64,000 bases of DNA, from contig CM063108.1 of NCBI GenBank assembly GCA_031841125.1, forward strand, positions 28,199,399-28,263,398, given 5' to 3'. Positions 52,912 through 63,807 of this stretch are shown here, piece by piece. Origin of the DNA: Acanthococcus lagerstroemiae (lineage: Eukaryota; Arthropoda; Insecta; Hemiptera; Eriococcidae). Both the position numbers and the translations under genes were made by a program. Numbering within the stretch: the stretch's first letter is position 1; every line of letters begins with the position of its first letter. The notes under the pieces were generated by a model. It searched no databases. It had not been told where the DNA came from and saw nothing but the letters and a program-made list of their open reading frames with translations.

Positions 52912-54480
52912 CTACAATGTAGTGAGATCGATGAAATGACGTCGGCGAAGACGCAGGATGGGCGGTGGATCAAGCAACTGAATGGCCAGGGTGTTGATAT
53001 GTCGATGTAGCCGGTTTTCGTATGCGGTGGAGAGTTGTCGAATAGTCTCGATTACGGTAGGAACGTTAAGGTCGGCATGGAGGCCCCGATTGGTGACGTA
53101 CCACGGGGCACCGGTAAGGCGCCGCAGTATGAGATTCTGTTGCCGTTGTAGGATGTTGATGTTAGCGGCAGCTGCACTGCCCCAGAGGGGAGCAGCGTAG
53201 GACCAAAGAGGCCGCAAGATTGCGATGTATAGCAATCGTTTATTGGTTAGCGATAAACGGTTACGAGCACGTAGAAGCCAAAAGAGGGAGCGAAAGCGGA
53301 TCTTAAGCTCTTCTCGTTTTCTCTCGATATGTGGGCGCCACGTAAGTTTGGAGTCCAACGTGAGCCCAAGGTATTTAACGGTGGGAGACGGTAACAGCGT
53401 GTTTTGATTTAAGGTGATGGGAGACGGTGGACAGTTACGGAGAGTAAATATCACGTAAACTGACTTATCGGTGTTGACTGCAATTTTCCACTCCTTCATC
53501 CAGGAGGATATACGGTCTAAGGCGGTTTGCAGGAGTGCAGTGGCAGTGTCGTAGGAACAGTGAGAGGCGACAATTGCGGTATCATCCGCAAACGTGGCGA
53601 GATCGGTAGACTCGGTGATCGGTATATCGGCGGTGTAGAGAACGTAGAGGAGGGGGCCCAGGACACTGCCCTGGGGCACCCCAGCTGCGATAGCTCGGGT
53701 AGTGGATTTGGCCTCCCCATAGTGGACCTCGAAAGAACGGTTGGTGAGGTAAGATCGGAGGAGTTCGATGTACGCAGACGGTATGTAGTCGCTAATTTTA
53801 TGAAGTAGGCCTTCGATCCAAACACGATCAAAGGCTTGCTTTACGTCTAAGAAAACCGCGGGGCAGAATTCTTTTGCTTCAAGGGCATTCCGTACCTTGG
53901 TTACGATACGGTGTGCCTGTTCGATAGTAGCGTGTTTACGTCGGAAGCCGAATTGCTGCGGCGGGATGATACCAAGAGGTTCGATAATAGAGAGAAGGCG
54001 GGGAAGGAGGAGCTTTTCGAATATTTTGGAGAGGGTGCTAAGGAGGGATATGGGACGGTAGGATGTGAGAGCGTCAGCCGGCTTACCGGGTTTGGGGATG
54101 AGGATAACTTTGGCGGTTTTCCAAAGTTGGGGAAAATAGGAGAAGCGGAGGGAAGCGTTGTAAATGTAAGTAAGGAAAACTAAAGCCTTCTTCGGACACT
54201 CGGTCAGGAGGCCGGAGGTGATTAGATCGAGGCCAGGAGCCTTCCGACGCTTCGATTTCTTGACTGTACGTGCGATTTCCTTCGGTGTAATCGGCTTAAT
54301 GGCGGGTCCAGGGTGGTGATGGATAGTCGGCGATATCGATGAAGTGATACTATTAGGCTGAAACACCCCCTCGAGGTGTTCGGCAAAAGCCTCGGCTTTT
54401 TCAGTATCACTATGAGCGTAAGTGGTCGTTGTAAGTTGGAGCGGAGGGGAGTACTCCTTCGGTCGCCGGCCGCTTTGGCC
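52912..54480 (-). CDS. ORF2, second part: Jockey-like reverse transcriptase
   Basis: After the frameshift near 54,470 the RT continues KAEAFAEHLEGVFQPNSITS, then RRKAPGLDLITSGLL, then LWKTAKVILIPKPGK and YRPISLLSTLSKIFEKLLLP. The core motifs follow: QFGFRRKHATIEQ, motif A VFLDVKQAFDRVW, motif B GVPQGSVLGPLLYVLYTADI and motif C LATFADDTAIVA, with both aspartates intact. VKYLGLTLDSKLTWRPHIE and RPLWSYAAPLWGSA form the thumb-like region, and the end is RRRHFIDLTTL with a stop at 52,912. No stop or further shift is seen. The only visible lesion in ORF2 is the shift at its linker, so the protein from this copy would be split unless frameshifting or a sequencing error explains it. Confidence 0.95.
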   Translation of the reverse strand, partial: GQSGRRPKEYSPPLQLTTTTYAHSDTEKAEAFAEHLEGVFQPNSITSSISPTIHHHPGPAIKPITPKEIARTVKKSKRRKAPGLDLITSGLLTECPKKALVFLTYIYNASLRFSYFPQLWKTAKVILIPKPGKPADALTSYRPISLLSTLSKIFEKLLLPRLLSIIEPLGIIPPQQFGFRRKHATIEQAHRIVTKVRNALEAKEFCPAVFLDVKQAFDRVWIEGLLHKISDYIPSAYIELLRSYLTNRSFEVHYGEAKSTTRAIAAGVPQGSVLGPLLYVLYTADIPITESTDLATFADDTAIVASHCSYDTATALLQTALDRISSWMKEWKIAVNTDKSVYVIFTLRNCPPSPITLNQNTLLPSPTVKYLGLTLDSKLTWRPHIERKREELKIRFRSLFWLLRARNRLSLTNKRLLYIAILRPLWSYAAPLWGSAAAANINILQRQQNLILRRLTGAPWYVTNRGLHADLNVPTVIETIRQLSTAYENRLHRHINTLAIQLLDPPPILRLRRRHFIDLTTL

Positions 54481-55592
54481 ACTCGCCAGAGCGAGTAGTT
54501 GGTATCCGCGGAGGCGTCGATCGACTCGATGAAAGCGGTGAATGTTGCGTTATTGACTTTCAATATCAGGTCCTTTACCTTCCGGTTAATAGCGTTAAAT
54601 CGTGTTTTGTCATCTGGGTGACGGGAGCGCTGCCATTTGTGTCTAGCCGCTCGGCGCTTCCGGATCAGATCAAGGATGGCACGTGGATAGGTTGACGATA
54701 CAGGAGCCGGTTTAGGTGGTGGTGTTGCCAAGGTGGCTGCGCGCGTTAGAACGGCTTGAAAATAGTTGATTGCACGATCTATATCTGCAGTAGATTTGAG
54801 TTTGACTCTGAGGTCAAGATCAGCAGAGACGGATTCGCGGAACCGGGTCCAGTCGGTAAGTTTGTTCGTCAGTTGCGGTTTTACTGGCTTCGTTAATATC
54901 ACGTTACTAAGCGTAAGGAGGATCGGTGAATGGTCCGATGAAAGATCGTGCACAGTTGTTAGATCGATGTAATTGCTCGTGATACCTTTACTGAGAAAGA
55001 AGTCGATACAGTCTGGTCTCTTGGAAGGATCCGTGGGCCAGTGCGTTGGTTTGCCGGTAGAGTGACTATGCACACCGTTGGACGTTATGGCTGCGTAGAG
55101 TTGTCGGCCTTTGGGGGTACTAAGACGGGAGCCCCAGAGTTGATGTTTCGCGTTGAAATCACCGCCTGCGAGCCATTTATGACCCAAGTGCGCGAATAGC
55201 GCTCCATAGTCGTGAGCGGTAACAGCGTGTCGTGGCGGGCTATAAACTGCAGCGATTTTCGCGTATGATCCATTATGAAGACGGACAGAGATGACCGTGG
55301 CTTGTAACTTCTCGGTGCGGAAATTACTTTCGGCATGATGCTGTACATTTTGTCGTATGAAGATTGCCGATCCACCGTGCGACTCGCCACTAGGGTGGTT
55401 GCATAGGTAACAGTCGTAACCCCTTATCTCAGCGCGTGTCCGGGGCGTTAGGTGTGTCTCGGTAATAAGTGCGATGTCAACTTGCTCGGTGAGTAGAAAG
55501 GTGGCAAGCTCCGATTTACGGGCCAGCAGACCGTTCGCGTTCCAGGTGAGGACGCGGGTTTGAAAGGCGAGTCTCGATGTAGTGGTGGGCAT
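54222..55592 (-). CDS. ORF2, first part: Jockey-like endonuclease and linker
   Basis: It begins MPTTTSRLAFQTRVLTWNAN at the ATG overlapping the ORF1 stop. The apurinic-type endonuclease blocks are all visible: LTWNANGL, ALITETHL, GGSAIFIR, KIAAVYSPP, LAGGDFNAKHQLWGS, PDCIDFFLSKG and LSSDHSPILLTL. This domain nicks the chromosomal target to prime reverse transcription. After the endonuclease comes a linker with YPRAILDLIRKRRAARHKWQ and NYSLWRVAKAA. From about 54,470 this frame is no longer the true one: a single-base shift moves the protein to the frame continuing GRRPKEYSPPLQLTTTTYAH into the RT. Residues after RVAKAAGDRR in this frame are spurious. Confidence 0.9.
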   Translation of the reverse strand: MPTTTSRLAFQTRVLTWNANGLLARKSELATFLLTEQVDIALITETHLTPRTRAEIRGYDCYLCNHPSGESHGGSAIFIRQNVQHHAESNFRTEKLQATVISVRLHNGSYAKIAAVYSPPRHAVTAHDYGALFAHLGHKWLAGGDFNAKHQLWGSRLSTPKGRQLYAAITSNGVHSHSTGKPTHWPTDPSKRPDCIDFFLSKGITSNYIDLTTVHDLSSDHSPILLTLSNVILTKPVKPQLTNKLTDWTRFRESVSADLDLRVKLKSTADIDRAINYFQAVLTRAATLATPPPKPAPVSSTYPRAILDLIRKRRAARHKWQRSRHPDDKTRFNAINRKVKDLILKVNNATFTAFIESIDASADTNYSLWRVAKAAGDRRSTPLRSNLQRPLTLIVILKKPRLLPNTSRGCFSLIVSLHRYRRLSITTLDPPLSRLHRRKSHVQSRNRSVGRLLASI

Positions 55593-55594
55593 TA
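55590..55594 (-). promoter_or_regulatory. TAATG stop-start overlap between ORF1 and ORF2
   Basis: The ORF1 TAA and the ORF2 ATG share a base (CTGGTGTAATGCCCACC on the minus strand). A UAAUG overlap is known to couple translation by termination-reinitiation in the silkworm R1-clade element SART1. That the same occurs here is inference. Confidence 0.7.
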
Positions 55595-56795
55595 CACCAG
55601 TTTCGATACGAGTTTGAATAGCAAGTCGAACATTTGCTGGTTTTGATTAAACAAGCTGGTCATCTGTGCGCACATGATTTCAAATTGTCCACACATTTTT
55701 GTTAGCAGTTGTTCAGTTGACGATGCCGGAGCAACGGTAGGGGGGGCATTAGTGCCTGCGATTTGAGCGTACGTAGGATTTGGTTGCACTAAAGCATCGT
55801 TAAGATGGGAGACGGTGCTGGCATTAGCGATAGAAGGTTGATGAACTTCGGGAGGAGCGGTACGTAAGTTCGATCTATTTGCGATATTGTTTTTTAGTTT
55901 CATGTAGATTGAGCAGCCTCGATAATTGGCGGTGTGCTCACCTTCACAGAGCCCGCACTTCGGTTTAGCCTCAGGGGGTTTCGTGCAAGTCCGATTATCA
56001 TGTTCCTCCCCGCATTTGACGCAGACGGGGGGGAGCATGCAGTAAGTCCTTGTGTGTCCATACTGTTGACAGCGCTGGCACTGCGCAATGTCAGTACGAG
56101 GTCGCGGCGATTCAACGCGAACTTTTTGGTATAGCAGCGATCTAAGTTTGAAGATTGAACGATTAGTTTCGGTGGGTTCAAGGTCGATAAAAAAGAGAGG
56201 AAGCGGCTCTTTGGAACGATAATTGCGGATATTAACGACGTTACGTACTTCGTATCCGATTTCGGTTAACGCGGTTTGAATTTCCGCCGTAGGAATTGTG
56301 TGATGAAGACCACGTATGACCACACGTAACGCTCGCTCAGTCTTCAGCTGGTAAGTGTAAAATTGCAGACTGCGATTTCTAAAGTCCCTTATAAGGGTGC
56401 GATAACTGTCAACTGTAGTGACTAGTATTTTAACCGATCCATTGGATAACGATTTGACGGTGAATTGGTCTTTAGGTATAATAGCTGTAATACTTTCGAT
56501 CATTCCTCGATAATTTGTCACTGCGCGTATAAAGATTGGCGGCGGTTTCGGTTGATTAGTCGGTGTAGGGGGGACGGAGGAGGGCCTCTCCTCGTTCTGC
56601 GGTGTAGTGGTACTCGATTCAGTCAAGAGCGAATATTTGTTAGAAATTAGAATAGGTTGACCGGTAGACTTACCCTTAGCCCCTTTTGGTGGGGAGGGCG
56701 AGGTGTCGCTGATTTTTCGTTTTTTATTCGTTGCTTGCCATTGGAAGGATGTGAAGTCGGATTGGCGTCTGTCCGGTACATTTCTTATTTGCGTT
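55592..56795 (-). CDS. ORF1: Jockey-like gag protein with three zinc knuckles
   Basis: It packages the element RNA and would accompany it to the nucleus. The frame is open from about 56,795 (just after a TAA) to the TAA at 55,592-55,594, about 400 codons. The first visible part includes TNKKRKISDTSPSPPKGAKG and ILISNKYSLL, then a proline-rich stretch. A middle RNA-binding-type domain follows, with LRVVIRGLHHTIPTAEIQTA and LTEIGYEVRNVVNIR. Then three CCHC-type knuckles: CQRCQQYGHTRTYC, CVKCGEEHDNRTC and CGLCEGEHTANYRGC. The C-terminal part is LLTKMCGQFEIMCAQMTSLF, a likely coiled coil. No in-frame ATG starts it; an ATG at 56,781 lies in another frame. The start may be lost to 5' truncation or a frameshift. 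The stop overlaps the ORF2 start as TAATG. Confidence 0.9.
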
Positions 56796-56829
56796 TATGG
56801 CGGTAGATGATTTTTCGGTAGGTTCGCCC

Positions 56830-57100
56830 TTTTAACTGACTTTTTGTCAAAAATAAAGGTAGGGTGCATTTCATTATGGGTACCCTGCGTATATTTTAGT
56901 TTCAATATCCCTGAAAATTGCTTAGATGAACCCATAGTGAATCCTGATCGAGCCCCAATGAATCCTAATGGGCTTAACAATTCTTGATGAGTTGGAACGA
57001 AGTTCGGTTGAGGCTTAATGAGTCCTGATAGGTGCTAACGAGTCGTCACAAGTCTGAACATGACTCTAATTGTTCTCAAGCTCATCCCCGACGCTGTAGT
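56830..57100. repeat. GAATCCTGATGAG-type decayed short repeat
   Basis: Words such as GTGAATCCTGATCGAGCCCC, AATGAATCCTAATGGGCTTA and AATGAGTCCTGATAGGTGCT recur every 20-30 bp. Similar words occur near 35,030-35,080 and 35,940-36,040, so this is another dispersed, decayed short-unit repeat. Confidence 0.45.
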
Positions 57101-59640
57101 GTCATCTTCAGGAAAATTCTACGCCCCCCCCTCGGACAAAGAAACAAACATCCGAGTAGTCAGATAGCCGGACAACTTGGGGGTCGACACTGGCTGCTCT
57201 AGTCCGAATCAACTTCGAAAGAGTTTCAATAACTGAGGTCCTTCGCTCGGCGAAATTCTCCTGTGATTTCTTCGTCTCCTTCAGCCGGGCCCTGCTAACT
57301 GTGATCGAACCAAGTCGAGTATATCTCAGAGAAACAGGGATAAGGTGATGACATTCGGCACCGCCAATCGCACGTCCACCGGATGATACTATTTCGCGAT
57401 TAATTAGGTAGACGCGGAACGTTTTGGCAAGGCGAAGGCCCTCTGCTGCTCGTCAAACGGCTATAACATGCGACTGGCGTCGGTGCCAAATTCTGGGATT
57501 TATAATTTGTTTTCGATTAAGACAGGCAAACATTGTAATTAAGAGTGAGCGACCGGCCGCTGTACTCTCGGGTTGTTTAAATCGTAATTTATCTGCATCT
57601 GCGAATCGTTCGTCGTTCGTTCTTCGACGAAGGGCTGTCGCAAAGGTCTACATTGGGGCTGCTTGGTACCCCCAATCTAGCTAGTCGAAATTTACAAGCC
57701 GAGATGTCGTAAACTCGGACGGGAATTATTAATATCGCTAATTAGAATCGTTTGTCCTGGCCAATCTTCCGGATAGAATGAACTGTATTTCGAATCATTA
57801 CACGTTGCAGCCTCCAAACTGAGTGTATGAGGAATTTAGTGGCTTCCTGACAAGAAAGGGCAGTTACCCGGATTCGAGGACAGGTGATAGGTATCAAAAC
57901 GCCGGGTGGCGATGAAATCTGCTAATCTACTGGGGCTGAAGCAGTCTCATAGTAGACCCCTTTGTTTTTAAAATTTTCATCGAGGGTCAGAGGAAAATTA
58001 TGCCTATGGTGACACCGTTATTCTCTGATGAAGTTCATCGGGTCTTGTTAGCTACCTCACTGACTGTCCAAATTACCCGTCATTCGGGACTTCGCATTCC
58101 CGGTCAGCGGTAGCGGTGTTGTCACCACTGCACCCTTACGAAATGCGTCGTCCCTTTCACGGTGGAAAAGCTAAGAAACACAAAATGTTGAGAATGTGGA
58201 GAACACCTCGTCGACGTCGCAAACAAAAGAATTCTCGAAAATTTCCGTTGGATATGAAACGCGAATTCCTGTCTCTTGTAACTCAAATTTTCCATAACAC
58301 AATTCATTGACCCGATATTCGTCTTTCAAATATCCTCAGGCTCGGTCGTCTTCTTGCTCGATTACTTATTTTCGTGTAAAAGGGTGAAAACATGAATTCA
58401 AAAACCCGATGACTTTCTTCATTCATTCGTCAAACAACAGAGCGGAGTTCGAATAAAACTCTGAAAACGCGAAACGCGAGTAGCCAATAATAATTTTTGT
58501 AAACCTATTTAGGTAAATTGGTTTTTCTTCGAAGGCAGTTTCCGGCAGTAAGTTTTCCTATTTTTGCGGCACCTAATTCGAAATGCATAAATAAGCGCCT
58601 ACTTCCCGATTTTTCGCCTCCGCGTTTTTCCCCAATCCCATCCAGGCCGTGGTTTCTTTTCCACCCTGCTGTATCGGCTTGGAAGAGAGTCGTGAAAGTT
58701 ATAATGAATTTTTAAAATATTAGTCGTTAATAGCGAATTCGAAATTCGTGGAACGATACGCTGCTATTAAAATTAATAATCAATTTCCTTCGTCCCAAAG
58801 AACATTCCCTCTTCGTTTTTTCAACAGAGCCTTATATTTTCGTTAATTTTTTGTTCCTCCTCGCTGTTCCTTTCTTTCTCTCTTTTTCTTTTCATCTTTT
58901 CCCCCAACGAGGCCATAAATTATTCGGTTATCGGGCTCGTTATTTAATCTTCGAGGAAACTTGAATATGTTTACGTTGTCGCAGTGAGGCGGTACAGCCA
59001 CAGAACCCGGGTCATTGGTCGTGCCGATTTTGTCATTCGGGAGAAAAAGGGGAATGCGAAATCAAACCAATAGAGCAACCATAAATATTTAAAAGGGACG
59101 GGTAAATGATGGATAAAAATTGCACCATAGGAACAGTGGACTCTTTGTACCTCCTTGAATTGAAAGAAGGAACGAAATAAAGGAGTGAATAATTTGGCGT
59201 CACCTAAGGCTCTACGATACAACAGTTTTGAGGTATACTTGGTTCAGGCATACGGGGACACTTGGCAGACAAATGGGGAAAGGCAGACATACCGTCAGAC
59301 AGATAGACAGATGAAACGCCCCAGCGCCTAACAGGACCTCAATGCGAATGAAAAAAAAAAACTGGCGAAGAGTTGAGTCACAAGGTGGTGAGAGGGTCAA
59401 ATCTCCAAGCTTCGATAGTTGGCAAAATCCAAGCCTCTACCTCACCCTTCTGATAGAAATTTGCTCTGGTAGGTCTTGGGACATTTTCGATTTTGGTTCA
59501 CAGAAGCTATGCCTTGCATTGAAGTTGTGTTTTTTCATAATAGCATAGTTTTGTACTGAGCGTGATTTCCAATCGAGTTTCCTTAATTTGGCAACCATGC
59601 GTGGAGGATTTAAATGTATAGTTTTCATGGCGTATACATC
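57101..59640. other. CpG-rich single-copy-looking region
   Basis: From about 57,220 to 58,780 CpG is frequent, repeats are absent, and motifs such as CGCGATTAATTAGG (57,393) and ATTATTAATATCGCTAATTA (57,726) resemble homeodomain-type (TAATTA) binding words. Open frames have no known domain. It could be conserved regulatory DNA. 58,780-59,640 is AT-rich with T/C runs and nothing recognised. Confidence 0.35.
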
Positions 59641-59649
59641 AAAATATTC

Positions 59650-60400
59650 GAAGCTGAAGTAAAGTGAAGCGAAATTGAAATCGAAGTCGAAATTTGAGTG
59701 GTAGTGAAAACCGAAATAGATTAGGCTTGGACATCAGAGCTGAAGTTAGAATGTCGTCACTCTGAGTGGTAGTTAAAGTCGAAGGGGAAGTGGCGGTTAA
59801 GATTAAAGTCGAATTTTAGCGTCCAAATCAGATTAAAATTCAAAGTTAGAGTCAGAAACAAATTGAAAGTGAAGTCAGAGATGAATACGCATGAGAAAAC
59901 TTATAAAAAATTAGACTGAGAATTATAGTTGAAACGGAAGTGAAAGGAAGAGTTTTGGTCGAGTCAGAGTCGAAGTCGAGTTGAAATTAAAGTGTTAGTA
60001 CGAGTATAAGATTAAGTCAAAGACAAAAAGAAATCAGAACTAAAATTAGAATTCGATGTGGAATTTGGAGTAGGAATCAAAGTGAAAAGTGAATGTGGTA
60101 GTCAAAATTACTTTCAGACTGCGTAAAAATAAGCCAGGTTCCAGTCAGCATGAAGATTAGAATGGGAAAAAAATTAAAATTTATATCATGGACTAAGTTG
60201 TGATTGTAATTTTACAATTAATTAGTGAAAGGCAGATTAAAGGAAAGTAGGAGGGTGAGTGAAATCCATACTAGAAAAGAACTAATAGTAGAAGTCAATG
60301 AGTCTGGAAATCAATGCAAGGGTCTGATACTCAAAAGTTGAAACCAAAACTGGAAGTCTAAGTCTCAGGTGAACAAGAAGCTGAAGTTGGAGTCAAAGAT
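59650..60400 (+). repeat. Degenerate hexamer array (GAAGTC/AAAGTT-like)
   Basis: The stretch is dominated by imperfect 6-bp units such as GAAGTC, AAAGTC and GAAATT, for example GAAATTGAAATCGAAGTCGA near 59,670 and GAGTCAGAGTCGAAGTCGAG near 59,958. Strand composition is strongly purine-biased. It is an old microsatellite-like expansion; boundaries are approximate. Confidence 0.7.
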
Positions 60401-61299
60401 TTATTCAGAATAATTCAATTATTGCAACTTAGATACCAGTTCATACTCGTATTTGTGATTTCTTTATACTATGTTGGCATTAAGAAATTCATTTTCATTT
60501 GTTATTGATGTAGAAGATTTATATTCTCTTTTTACTAACAATTTTAAGGCAAACAAAATGTGTATAAGCCGCCTGAAGGGCAGGTAGCTGAGCTAGTTTC
60601 TGATAAATGGAAATGCTAGTTCTATATTGTCTTCATTCAGGAACAGAAAAAATTAGTTGATGTTGATTATATCAAGCAGTGGAGACACAAGTTTTTTCCC
60701 CCTTAGTTTTGATGAAATCCCTAAAGGAAATTTGTATTTTTGTCTCCAAATTGTACGCTCAATTCGTTGAAAAATATATTAATATTTAAGCATCGATATC
60801 CTGACTGAGGTATATGGAGCATATTAAGTATCAGAAAACCATTTTCTAATGAGACATTTTTGGGTCAATCAAGTAGCCATAATCAAAACAATTAAATAAT
60901 CAGAACTTTTTTTTTGTATGATTTATTTTAGCAAGAACTTGAGCCTGTTACACCTCAACGTTCTGTTTTAGACTCGACATTACTTTATTTTTTCCTTTCT
61001 TTTTTATTGAGGAGAGGGGGGGGGAATCATAATTATTCTATAATATGTAATTGCAATTTACGCCAAACTGCGAATCCAACTACGTCACCTGATGCAAATG
61101 TTTCGAATAAAAAACAAAGAAAATGTACAGTATTTGGCAAACTATGGATTCAGTTTAGTCAATGGAGGAAAAATTTTTCCAAATCTGCGAACGAACAAAG
61201 TATTTATGACAAACTATCCCTCTTCTTAGGTACGTCTTGATTTTCAAATTTCTGCTAAAATGCTGAAACGTTAAGAAGACTTGAGTACCGCTTAAAACT
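60401..61299. other. Intergenic, nothing recognised
   Basis: AT-rich; a short G run near 61,018. The open frame at 61,007-61,240 has no known domain. Confidence 0.4.
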
Positions 61300-61570
61300 C
61301 CTTTAAGCGGACAATTTTTCAAGACTCCTTTTGGGTCTGAAATTTGGACCTCTGAGCTCAAATCCGGATCGGATAGAAAATCTGATGCAATATTCGAAAT
61401 CAACGAGCCAATGTACCCCTCTTGTCGCTATCATGTTGAAATTTTCAAGCCAATTTAATGTTTCCGATGTTGGGTCAGAAATTTGAAGTTTTGTGCCCAA
61501 ATCGGAACCGGATTAAGAGTCTGATGTGATATTCGAAATCGTTGACTGGAGAACGCCCTTTTTCACCGGA
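61300..61570 (+). repeat. GGATC...AAATCAACG family, two tandem units
   Basis: CAAATCCGGATCGGATAGAA then AATCTGATGCAATATTCGAA at about 61,358-61,400 is repeated about 137 bp later as CAAATCGGAACCGGATTAAG then AGTCTGATGTGATATTCGAA. Matching flanks are TCTGAAATTTGGACC and TCAGAAATTTGAAGT. This is the clearest tandem pair of the family in the window. Confidence 0.75.
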
Positions 61571-63776
61571 CTTGATTAATAATCTAGACAAATGAGAAAA
61601 ATTTAAATGAGAAAAATTTGAAAACATATTTTTGATAACGAGCGGAGTTGAGCGGATATTCTTCGCACCACCTGAGTTTCAAAAAATAAACCACAGAAAA
61701 TCCGGGTGGTACGTCTTTTTTAGTAGGAGGTTAAACCCCGCCCCTAATTTTTTTTTCTTAAATATGAAGAATTATTGGTATTTCAAACAGGAATTATTCC
61801 TCGCAATATTTTATGTGAGAAAGGTCTGCTGCAACGTCTTAAACTTGCGAATTTTATCAACTTTCCAACTCCATCCCCGCCGTAGGTTTCTGAATCTTCA
61901 TGGTAGCTAAAAATCAAAGTCACAGATAAATTCTACAGCCCGCACACATAAAAAACAATACCCATCTTGATATGGTAAAATTTTTCATATTTTCACCCTC
62001 CGCTTGTCATATAGGTCCTTTAATTTTCATGATAACTAGAAGTCACTGTCAGAAATGGATTTTTATTACCCTGAAAAGCTGGTAAACGATACATCCTTGC
62101 ATCTAATTCAATTTTTGCCCCTCATTTTCTCGTTTGGGGCTTTAAATTTCAAGTTTAGAACGAAAAAATAGGAGAAACAAATTCAGCGACCTCGAAACCT
62201 GTTATCGGTGTCTCGGTATCCTGTCTTGTTCTTGAAAAATTTTGAAGAATTCTTGAATGAAAAACTTTAAAACCATGGAAAATTATTGAATCGGGCGGGG
62301 GGGGGGCGCTACCTGGCAAATATTCCAAAAATGGATAGGTGCAGTGATTGAGAAAAGAGTGTGTCTAGTGTGAATAATTTGCACTCTATCTGGTTCCTAA
62401 ACTTGATGGCACATATTATGAAAAATTACCAAAATCTGATGTTTTCCCGAAAATGTCTGTGTTAATGCACAGCAGAAAAAAGAGTAATTTATACCTCTCC
62501 CCCCATTCTGAGGATTCTGGGGTCGTTACGAGACAATTTGACCTAACCTTTCTAAATTCTTGATGTAAAATTTTGCGAGAAGTAAGTATTTATTTAAAAC
62601 ATTTAGTTTTTAATATTTTTGAGAAAAAACAGTTTTTAGGGCATGCCCCATTACCACAGAATCCGCAGCCCTTCGATTTTGCATGACTTTTTTCTGAGAT
62701 TCAGACGGTCAATACGAACAATCTTTGCCCAGTTTTAACTTGTTATCGAAAATTTTTTCAATTCGATTGTTTGGTTTTAATTTACCTAAATTACGAGTAT
62801 AAGACTTTACAAACATTTTCTCTATTAAAATTTTCGCAGCAATGTTGTTGTAACAAAATTTTCCGAAAAGCTAGGAGTCCCTCCCAAATTTCGGAATAAG
62901 AGCCCTGAAAAAATAAGCTTCTCCCAAGGGATAGTAGATTGTCGAGGAAGGGACTTTACTCGTCATGACGAGCGTTCTGCCTACATTCACCATGCTCCTG
63001 AGTGTTCAAGCATAGACCACCACCGAGTCCCACGAGGGTCTGGACGATCCCACCAAAGGGAAACTAAATTTTGAAAAGGTCCAGAGATGCCACGTACCAC
63101 AAATCAAAATGCTAGCATGGCGATAAATAGAAAATAGAAAATTGTTCCAAATTCACTTCACTGTAACTCTGAGCAAAACCAGAAGAAAATGAATAACTAA
63201 ATAGATAAAAACTTTTAGGGTCCCCCTCCATTCACGCACACACCGCAACATTCCGGCACTCCGCGAGTCCCACCACCAATAAATGAGAGAGAGAAAAAAA
63301 CTAAATAAATCGCGAAATGAACAGAAAGAATAAATAAATAGACAAAAGAAAATAAAACAAACTCAAAACGCCATCCTCAACCAGTTTCCTTGATTGGCTC
63401 CCGGCCCCCATTTCCATGGAGACTGTGAACCGTAGAAATCAGCTACGAATAAGCCTTGCGAACGCGGCACACCGATCATCGCACTGAGGGGACGGAAGGA
63501 AATATACCTCTCGCTTCCCCGTCTCGCACCACACCGTCACCTGTAGGGGCGAATAACCTTTTTTCAAATTGTAAAGACAGGGGCGACGAAATTTCGCCTT
63601 CACACGACTCCCTGTACCTGTCCCATTAGCATTATGTAAGAAACTTTTCGAGAAGGGACGGCGGTTCTTCCAGCGGAAGTACGTCAGCAGGGAATGCGAT
63701 GGTTAACCATTACGAATATCTGGACAGTCAGAAGGTAACGAGGTCTCTCACGGATCCAGCCAGCAATTTCGAAAAG

Positions 63777-63807
<31 letters not shown>

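Larger units (their letters stand above)
52646..56829 (-). mobile_element. Jockey-like non-LTR retrotransposon, almost full length
   Basis: On the minus strand the element runs from about 56,822 to 52,653 (about 4.17 kb) and ends in a 22-base poly(A) (T run at 52,653-52,674). The polyadenylation signal AATAAA is just upstream (complement at 52,680-52,685). TTCGCCC, followed by T residues, is found at 52,646-52,652 and 56,823-56,829, giving a 7-bp target duplication (up to 11 if the following TTTT is counted). ORF1 (gag with zinc knuckles) and ORF2 (endonuclease-RT) are present. Only one frameshift was found in ORF2, and ORF1 lacks a visible in-frame ATG, so slight 5' truncation or early damage is likely. 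The overall quality indicates a recent insertion. Confidence 0.95.
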
